Positions 58,962 through 64,000 of a stretch of DNA of 64,000 nucleotides are shown piece by piece. Numbering within the stretch: the first letter of the stretch is position 1; every line of letters starts with the position of its first letter. A model generated the notes under the pieces. It saw only the letters and a list, made by a program, of their open reading frames with translations, searched no databases and was not told where the DNA came from. The DNA comes from an uncultured Paracoccaceae bacterium. Lineage in GTDB: Bacteria; Pseudomonadota; Alphaproteobacteria; Rhodobacterales; Rhodobacteraceae. The position numbers and the translations under genes were made by a program. Location: positions 1,214,071-1,278,070 of the forward strand of contig CANMTD010000001.1 of the NCBI GenBank assembly GCA_947500775.1, written 5' to 3'.

Positions 58962-58972
58962 GCAAGCGGTAA

Positions 58973-59446
58973 ATGTCAGTGCATGCAAAGGCGGATATGA
59001 GCGTGGGGGAAATGGCGACGCGGGCCGGGGTGCCGGTGTCGACCCTGCATTATTACGAGGCCGAGGGGCTTATCGAAAGCTGGCGCACGGATGCCAACCA
59101 CCGCCGTTATGACCGCAAGGAGCTGCGGCGCGTGGCGATCATCCGGGTCGCGCAATCGGTGGGCATTCCGCTGGCCGATGTGGCCCCGGTGCTGGCGGCG
59201 CTGCCGCGCGACAAACCGGTGTCGGCCGAAGATTGGGCCAAAGCGGCCAGGCCCTGGCAGGCCATGCTGGACGAGAAAATCGCGCTGATGCAGCGGTTGC
59301 GCGACCAGATGGGGCATTGCATCGGCTGCGGCTGCCTGTCGCTGAAACAATGCCCGCTGTACAACGCCGACGACGGGTTGGCGGCCAATGGCCCGGGCCC
59401 CCGCCGCTGGACCGGCAAAGCGGCGGAACAGACCCGCGTGGAATAG
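58973..59446 (+). CDS. soxR: Redox-sensing transcriptional activator SoxR
   Basis: MerR-family homodimer with a [2Fe-2S] cluster that is oxidised by redox-cycling compounds. The 157 residues have the N-terminal winged helix (MSVGEMATRAGVPVSTLHYY) and a dimerisation helix. The complete cluster motif C-x2-C-x-C-x5-C is at Cys116, 119, 121 and 127 (CIGCGCLSLKQC). An internal ATG at codon 9 could also be the start. Autoregulation through the adjacent SoxR box is likely. Confidence 0.95.
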   Translation: MSVHAKADMSVGEMATRAGVPVSTLHYYEAEGLIESWRTDANHRRYDRKELRRVAIIRVAQSVGIPLADVAPVLAALPRDKPVSAEDWAKAARPWQAMLDEKIALMQRLRDQMGHCIGCGCLSLKQCPLYNADDGLAANGPGPRRWTGKAAEQTRVE

Positions 59447-59501
59447 TTGGTTTTGGGGGTTGCCCTTCGCCCCCTGGTCGCGCTATGAGGCACGCCGGTA
59501 A

Positions 59502-59577
<76 letters not shown>

Positions 59578-59706
59578 TTCCCCGATTTTCCAACATGCTC
59601 CTGCCCCAGTCGGGGATGTGTTTGGACAACAGCCACGATGCCGCAACGGGTTGATCCCGGTGCGCGCGCCTGTAAGGCTGCGCCAAACAGCCAGAGGAAT
59701 CCCCCA

Positions 59707-61407
59707 ATGACCCGGCCCGATCTTTCACAGCTTATCAGTCAGGGGCGCGGCGATACCCCCGCCGATCTGGTTCTGCGCGGCGGTCAGGTGCTGGATCTGG
59801 TCACCGGCGCCCTGATCCCCGGCGACGTGGCGATCTGCGGGGACACGATTGTCGGCATCGGGGCGGAATATGACGAGCAGCGGACCATCGATGTAACCGG
59901 GCGGACGCTGGTGCCCGGCTTCATCGACACCCACCTGCATATCGAAAGCTCGCTGGTCACCCCCTATGAATTCGACCGCTGCGTTACCCCGCGCGGCGTG
60001 ACCACCGCGATCTGCGACCCGCATGAGATCGCCAATGTCATCGGCGTTCCGGGGATCGAGTATTTCCTTGCCGCCTCGGCCGAGACGGTGATGGACATCC
60101 GGGTTCAACTGTCGTCCTGCGTGCCCTCCACCGATATGGAAACCGCAGGCGCGCGGATCGAGGCGGCTGAACTGGCGGCGCTGAAGGATCATCCGCGTGT
60201 CATCGGTCTGGCCGAATTCATGAACTACCCCGGCGTGATCCACCGCGATCCCGGCTGTCTGGCCAAGCTTGAGGCGTTTCGCGGGCGTCATATCGACGGG
60301 CACGCGCCGCAACTGTCGGGCCGCGACCTGAATGCCTATATCGCCGCCGGCATCCGCACGGAACATGAGGCGACGACGGCGGCCGAGGCGGTCGAGAAGC
60401 TGCAAAAGGGAATGCGGGTGCTGATCCGCGAAGGCTCGGTCTCTAAGGACCTGCACGCGCTGCAACCGGTGCTGAATGATCTGACGGCGCCTTATATGGC
60501 GCTGTGTACGGATGACCGGAACCCGCTGGATATCGGCGAACACGGGCATCTGGACTATATGATCCGCACGCTGATCGCGCTGGGCACGCCGGTTCTGGCC
60601 GCCTATCGCGCCGCCAGCCTGTCGGCGGCCGAGGCCTTCGGGCTGAAGGATCGCGGCCAGATCGCGCCGGGCAAACGCGCCGATATCGTCGTGCTGCCCG
60701 ATCTGGCCGAATGCCGGGCGGAGATGGTGATCTGTGGCGGCAAGCTGGTCGATGACGCGGCCTTTGCTACGCGGGATATCGTGTCGCCGGTCGGGCGCAA
60801 CAGCGTCAAGGCGCCCCGGATCACCGCCCATGCGTTCCGCAGCACCGGCAATCGCGAAGACACCGATGTGATCGGCATCCTGCCGGGCAAGATCATCACC
60901 GAACATCTGCACGAGGTCCTGCCGATCAGCGCAGGCGACAAACGCCCCGATCCGTCGCGCGACCTGATCAAGATTGCGGTGATCGAACGCCATGGCGTGA
61001 ACGGCAACATCGCCACCGGATTTGTCAAAGGCTTCGGTCTGCAACGCGGCGCCATCGCCTCGACCGTCTGTCACGATCACCACAATATCGCGGTGGTGGG
61101 CGCCGATTACGACGACATGGCGCTGGCCGCCACCCGGTTAAGCGAGATCGAAGGCGGCTTTGTCGTGACCGACGGGGGCAGGGTGCTGGCCGAACTGGCC
61201 CTGCCGGTGGCGGGGCTGATGAGCCTGAACAGCTTTGAACAGGTCGAGGATGATCTGAAACAGCTGCGCGCCGCCGCAAGATCGCTGGGCGTGACGTTGG
61301 AAGAACCCTTCCTGCAACTGGCGTTTCTGGCGCTGCCGGTGATCCCCGCGCTGAAGATCACCGACCGCGGGTTGGTCGACGTGCACCGGTTCGAGATTAT
61401 CGGCTAA
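59707..61407 (+). CDS. ade: Adenine deaminase
   Basis: Metal-dependent amidohydrolase converting adenine to hypoxanthine and ammonia. The ATG at 59707 is used, giving 566 residues; the frame upstream overlaps tRNA-Val. Metal-site motifs [20 protein letters not shown], the Glu in [19 protein letters not shown] and CTDDRNP are intact. The C-terminal Ade domain includes [12 protein letters not shown]. It follows tRNA-Val after 129 bases and precedes the pirin gene. Confidence 0.95.
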   Translation: MTRPDLSQLISQGRGDTPADLVLRGGQVLDLVTGALIPGDVAICGDTIVGIGAEYDEQRTIDVTGRTLVPGFIDTHLHIESSLVTPYEFDRCVTPRGVTTAICDPHEIANVIGVPGIEYFLAASAETVMDIRVQLSSCVPSTDMETAGARIEAAELAALKDHPRVIGLAEFMNYPGVIHRDPGCLAKLEAFRGRHIDGHAPQLSGRDLNAYIAAGIRTEHEATTAAEAVEKLQKGMRVLIREGSVSKDLHALQPVLNDLTAPYMALCTDDRNPLDIGEHGHLDYMIRTLIALGTPVLAAYRAASLSAAEAFGLKDRGQIAPGKRADIVVLPDLAECRAEMVICGGKLVDDAAFATRDIVSPVGRNSVKAPRITAHAFRSTGNREDTDVIGILPGKIITEHLHEVLPISAGDKRPDPSRDLIKIAVIERHGVNGNIATGFVKGFGLQRGAIASTVCHDHHNIAVVGADYDDMALAATRLSEIEGGFVVTDGGRVLAELALPVAGLMSLNSFEQVEDDLKQLRAAARSLGVTLEEPFLQLAFLALPVIPALKITDRGLVDVHRFEIIG

Positions 61408-61410
61408 TTC

Positions 61411-61462
61411 GTGCGATATCGCACATAATGTGATCGGATTGCGGGGTTATGTGAATTTTCAC
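61411..61462. promoter_or_regulatory. Two palindromes upstream of the pirin gene
   Basis: GTGCGATATCGCAC (61411-61424) is a perfect 14-base palindrome, and GTGAA-TT-TTCAC (61451-61462) is a second inverted repeat, 26 bases on. Both lie in the 95-base gap between ade and the pirin gene and look like operator sites, for example for a GntR/LysR-type regulator. The regulator is not identified. Confidence 0.5.
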
Positions 61463-61502
61463 AGGGGCTAGATTACATCCAGCTACCCACTGGAGAATTG
61501 AT

Positions 61503-62441
61503 ATGAGCTGGAACCCAAATCTTGATCCACATTGTCCGACGGGCACTGAAATTGATGCCATTGAAACGGTCATTGTGCCGCGCGCCCGCGATCTGGGCGG
61601 GTTCGAGGTGCGCCGCGCCTTGCCCGCGCCGAAACGGCAGATGGTCGGTCCGTTCATCTTTTTCGACCAGATGGGCCCGGCAGAGTTTCTGACGGGGCAG
61701 GGCATCGATGTGCGGCCGCACCCCCATATCGGACTGGCAACGGTCACCTATCTGTACAAGGGCCGCATCCATCACCGTGACAGCCTGGGCACCGACCAGT
61801 GGATCGACGAAGGCGCGGTAAACTGGATGCTTGCCGGGCGTGGCATCACCCATTCGGAACGGATGGACGGCGCAGCGCGGCAGGCGCCGCAATCGCTGTT
61901 TGGCCTGCAGACCTGGGTTGCGTTGCCCAAGGATGCCGAAGATTCCCCGGCGAATTTTGAACATGCGACAAAGGAAAGCTTGCCGCTGATCGAAGGCGAA
62001 GGAAAACAGCTGCGTCTGATTTTGGGCGATGCTTACGGCGAACGGGCCCCGACAAAGACCATGTCCGAGATGTTTTATGCCGATGCGATTCTGGCCGCCG
62101 GGGCGTCGATCCCGATGCCCGACAATCACGAAGACCGCGGTGTCTATATCACGGCGGGCAGTGTCGAAGTGGCGGGGCAGCTGTTTGAGGCGGGCCAGAT
62201 GATGGTCTTTCGGCCGGGCGACCGGGTCAGCCTGAAAGCCGGCGATCTGGGCGCGCGTCTGATGTTGCTGGGCGGTGAAACGCTGGAAGGACCAAGATAT
62301 ATCTGGTGGAATTTCGTGGCCTCGTCAAAAGAGCGTATCGAAGAAGCGAAACAGGCGTGGCGGGCCGAAGATTGGGCACATGGTCGTTTCCAGCTGCCAC
62401 CAGGGGATGCGGATGAATTCATCGCCTTACCCGACCGGTAA
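61503..62441 (+). CDS. Pirin-family cupin protein
   Basis: Bicupin of 312 residues with the pirin N-terminal motif GPFIFFDQMGPAEF and HPHIGLATVTYLYKG, HRDSLGTDQWIDEG and GITHSERMD, whose His and Glu residues form the metal site. Bacterial pirins act as quercetin dioxygenases or redox-linked regulators. The ribosome site is TGGAGAATTG. It is preceded by two palindromic operator candidates. Confidence 0.92.
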   Translation: MSWNPNLDPHCPTGTEIDAIETVIVPRARDLGGFEVRRALPAPKRQMVGPFIFFDQMGPAEFLTGQGIDVRPHPHIGLATVTYLYKGRIHHRDSLGTDQWIDEGAVNWMLAGRGITHSERMDGAARQAPQSLFGLQTWVALPKDAEDSPANFEHATKESLPLIEGEGKQLRLILGDAYGERAPTKTMSEMFYADAILAAGASIPMPDNHEDRGVYITAGSVEVAGQLFEAGQMMVFRPGDRVSLKAGDLGARLMLLGGETLEGPRYIWWNFVASSKERIEEAKQAWRAEDWAHGRFQLPPGDADEFIALPDR

Positions 62442-62608
62442 AGACATCGGAAGGGCCATTCGTTTTGCAGATTGATGAACGTCGTGCATCTTTGATACGA
62501 TGCAGCGTGGTTTCTGAATCTACGCCTATAGTTCGTCACGCAATATTGGCCCAAACGTCGAGCAAAGCCGCCCTGTTTATGCAGTTTTGTTGGAAGGGTT
62601 CGAGGCCA
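62442..62608. other. Intergenic gap entering the small-ORF region
   Basis: The 167 bases after the pirin gene have lower G+C than the preceding genes. I see no hairpin terminator, no tRNA fragment and no coding frame with a ribosome site. Confidence 0.5.
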
Positions 62609-62809
62609 TCATGATTGATGTGCAACCCATGATCCGTCGGCTAAGGAATATTCCAGCGATGATACTGGTCCACCGCCTTCAGGTGTCCACTTGATGAACG
62701 CTTTGTCGTTGAAAGCCCGGTTCGTCTTGATCATGCGTTCAGCGTCATCAAGGTCAGAACATCGAACCGGCTCCTGATCGTCTATGTAAAGTAGAATTAA
62801 ATCAGCCAT
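62609..62809 (-). CDS. Small ORF 1 of the tRNA-Asp region (66 residues)
   Basis: Cytosolic-looking, acidic protein (MADLILLYIDDQEPVRCSDL..., ending SWVAHQS). Its ATG overlaps the TAA of the preceding small ORF (TAATG). It is preceded by AAAGGTGC plus seven bases, the same start signal as its two neighbours. It contains the motif DLDDAERMI. No family is recognised. Codon use is less G/C-biased than in the core genes. Confidence 0.6.
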   Translation of the reverse strand: MADLILLYIDDQEPVRCSDLDDAERMIKTNRAFNDKAFIKWTPEGGGPVSSLEYSLADGSWVAHQS

Positions 62810-62955
62810 TAGTTCGCACCTTTGTTAGAAGCTATCTCATTAAGTGCTTCCTTTAGCAGTTGTTCTTTAGCCTCTCTGGTCAAATCATCGAAGTCTTTGC
62901 CACTCCCTTTGCATTTTGCGCGGGCGATCCGTTCAGCATCATCAACTACGCTCAT
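62809..62955 (-). CDS. Small ORF 2 of the tRNA-Asp region (48 residues)
   Basis: Highly charged, helical-looking protein starting MSVVDDAERIARAKCKG with a C-terminal EQLLKEALNEIASNKG helix. The ATG at 62955 is chosen because it follows AAAAGGTGC plus seven bases; an upstream in-frame start lacks this signal. The stop codon overlaps the start of the next ORF, implying coupled translation. No family is recognised. Confidence 0.55.
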   Translation of the reverse strand: MSVVDDAERIARAKCKGSGKDFDDLTREAKEQLLKEALNEIASNKGAN

Positions 62956-63079
62956 CAATCTGCACCTTTTGACTTCATCATTTAAGAAGGTCGTCGCAAA
63001 ACTGATGCCCAAGTTCCAATATCGACACCTGCGCAATAGCTCGCAAACCTGCGGGCCTGTTTGGGACGTTGGGGCGTGC

Positions 63080-63271
63080 CTACCCGATCATCTTTGACAC
63101 ACGGACATACCCAAATCGTTCTGCATCCTCTATTCCTGCGAGGAAATCGTCAGGGTCAAGATCCTTTGTAAACTCGTGTTGAATTAAAATTTCAAGGTCT
63201 ACCCCAAGCATCTGCTCACCCACAATTTCTCGTATCGCCATCACCACCTGCGCTCCTGATCCGCGTATCAT
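63080..63271 (-). CDS. Small ORF 3 of the tRNA-Asp region (63 residues)
   Basis: An acidic protein (MIRGSGAQVVMAIREIVGEQ..., with DPDDFLAGIEDAERFGYVRV near the end) preceded by AAAAAAGGTGC plus seven bases. It shares the (E/D)DAER motif with the other two small ORFs, but at a different position. It lies 34 bases after the Ner-like gene, so the four could be one transcript. No family is recognised. Confidence 0.55.
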   Translation of the reverse strand: MIRGSGAQVVMAIREIVGEQMLGVDLEILIQHEFTKDLDPDDFLAGIEDAERFGYVRVSKMIG

Positions 63272-63305
63272 TCATCGGCACCTTTTTTGTAATTCAGCAT
63301 TTATA

Positions 63306-63539
63306 CTATCCTTCGCAAAGATCCGGGAAAAGTTGCTCTGGCGTGGTTTCCAAAACGTCGGCAATCGCCTTCTCTACCTTCATCTTCGCAGACCGGCATA
63401 TTCGTTTGCCAACCAAAGTGACAGCAGAGTCAATTACGCTCAATTCTCGGGCGATCCTGGCGAGGGAATTTCCCCGAATACGCAGATCAGCCTTAAGACG
63501 TTCGTGCCGATCTAACTGTAGTCTCGTTGGTTGGCGCAT
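63306..63539 (-). CDS. Ner/Nlp-family helix-turn-helix protein
   Basis: A 77-residue DNA-binding protein from the ATG at 63539. RHERLKADLRIRGNSLARIA is followed by an HTH around ELSVIDSAVTLVGKR and the family ending EKAIADVLETTPEQLFPD, as in phage Mu Ner and bacterial Nlp/SfsB. Such proteins are common in phages and their remnants. Here it is the first gene of a small low-G+C cluster near tRNA-Asp. No integrase or structural phage gene is seen. Confidence 0.75.
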   Translation of the reverse strand: MRQPTRLQLDRHERLKADLRIRGNSLARIARELSVIDSAVTLVGKRICRSAKMKVEKAIADVLETTPEQLFPDLCEG

Positions 63540-63814
63540 GTCCGTAGAATGGCGCAACCCACATTTTAGGACAACAAAGAACATCAATCACCAGTATTCA
63601 TGTGTTGGGTCATTGTTGTGACGGAAAGGTCAAATATCTCCGACGTTCCATACAGGCCCTGTTTTGCTCCTTTGGGACTGTTGCTCTGTCCGACGTCGAT
63701 CAGAAATAGATACAAGGTGTCAAAACCCGCGATTTCGCAACGATGGGCGCTTGACGCGCCCAAGACGCGCGCCTAAAACCCCCCTCACGCCGGGCCAGCC
63801 CGGGGGAAAGCAGA
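63540..63814. other. Leader of the Ner-like cluster up to tRNA-Asp
   Basis: The 275 bases upstream of the Ner-like gene should contain its promoter and, nearer 63814, that of the plus-strand tRNA-Asp pair. I see no clear -35/-10 pair, no hairpin and no coding frame. Confidence 0.45.
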
Positions 63815-63891
63815 GCGGTTGTAGCTCAGTTGGTTAGAGTACCGGCCTGTCACGCCGGGGGTCGCGGGTTCGAGTCCCGTCAACCGCGCCA
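63815..63891 (+). tRNA. tRNA-Asp (anticodon GTC), copy 1
   Basis: A 77-base cloverleaf with encoded CCA. The acceptor stem is GCGGTTG / CAACCGC with discriminator G, and the anticodon stem CCGGC/GCCGG holds the loop CTGTCAC. The T arm contains GGTTCGAGTCC. Confidence 0.96.
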
Positions 63892-63923
63892 CTGCTTCCC
63901 TCCAGATGATCCAGGCGTTATGC

Positions 63924-64000
63924 GCGGTTGTAGCTCAGTTGGTTAGAGTACCGGCCTGTCACGCCGGGGGTCGCGGGTTCGAGTCCCGTCAACCGCGCCA
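63924..64000 (+). tRNA. tRNA-Asp (anticodon GTC), copy 2
   Basis: Identical in all 77 bases to copy 1, 32 bases downstream. Its CCA is the last base triplet of the window, so what follows is unknown. Confidence 0.96.

Noticed and set aside
62442..64000. A complete genomic island or prophage at tRNA-Asp
   Set aside because: Only a Ner-like gene and three tiny ORFs are seen. There is no integrase, transposase, structural gene or duplicated tRNA end within the window.

Overview
The window looks like chromosomal DNA of a GC-rich alphaproteobacterium of the family Rhodobacteraceae (roseobacter/Paracoccus-like). The basis is gene content and order: DUF177-rpmF-plsX-fabH-ihfA-merR, the long double-domain dCTP deaminase, urtABCDE joined to urease, ccmABCDG behind yajC-secD-secF, and an OlsB ornithine-lipid acyltransferase. 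Base composition is about 60-65% G+C by eye. Almost everything is core housekeeping DNA. The only clearly accessory stretch is the last ~1.4 kb, which abuts two tRNA-Asp genes.

Layout. 1-4.6 kb (+): the 3' part of argS, then a tightly overlapping run of SPOR protein, nagZ, scpA, scpB and a small protein. 4.6-15.8 kb (-): one continuous urea operon, urtABCDE (uptake) followed by ureD-A-(unlisted 55-aa membrane peptide)-B-C-E-F-G (urease and nickel insertion). 16.2-21.8 kb (-): dCTP deaminase, tRNA-Pro, a MerR regulator, ihfA, fabH, plsX, rpmF and DUF177. 21.8-31 kb: bamE, msrB, olsB (with a Pho-box-like site), a 719-aa protein of unknown function with two internal repeats, rarD, a LOG-family protein, a LysM protein and an Atm1-type ABC exporter. 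31.2-36.4 kb (-): an RND pump and its adaptor; the pump gene carries an internal segment of unusual composition. 36.6-41.7 kb: a YfgM-like protein, a BamB-like lipoprotein, der and serS. 41.8-49.6 kb: a secreted trypsin-like protease, yajC-secD-secF, a TSUP permease, a Mth938-like protein and ccmABCDG. 49.6-57.2 kb: acnA, a DUF1223 protein, an LpxL-like acyltransferase, an isolated fliG, a small Cys-rich secreted protein and purB. 57.3-59.4 kb: an alpha/beta-hydrolase-OsmC fusion, a small basic protein and soxR. 59.5-62.4 kb: tRNA-Val, adenine deaminase and a pirin. 62.6-64 kb: a Ner-like regulator, three tiny ORFs with a shared start signal, and two identical tRNA-Asp genes.

How the genes work together. 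The urt-ure block takes up urea and hydrolyses it to ammonia. SecDF-YajC, the YfgM-like protein, BamB-like and BamE proteins and LpxL serve the envelope. The ccm genes supply heme and thiol-redox functions for c-type cytochromes. FabH/PlsX start fatty-acid and phospholipid synthesis, and OlsB replaces phospholipid with ornithine lipid, probably under phosphate limitation. 

The most interesting signals are: (1) a perfect 18-bp SoxR operator between soxR and a tiny divergent gene that may be co-transcribed with the hydrolase-OsmC fusion; (2) three tiny ORFs next to tRNA-Asp sharing the same AAAGGTGC-N7-ATG start and a D-A-E-R peptide motif; (3) the two-repeat 719-aa orphan protein; (4) the Pho box at olsB; (5) the atypical insert in the RND pump; and (6) two unlisted membrane micro-ORFs, one inside the urease operon and one leaderless ORF behind ccmG. 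I found no CRISPR array, insertion sequence or recognisable defence system.
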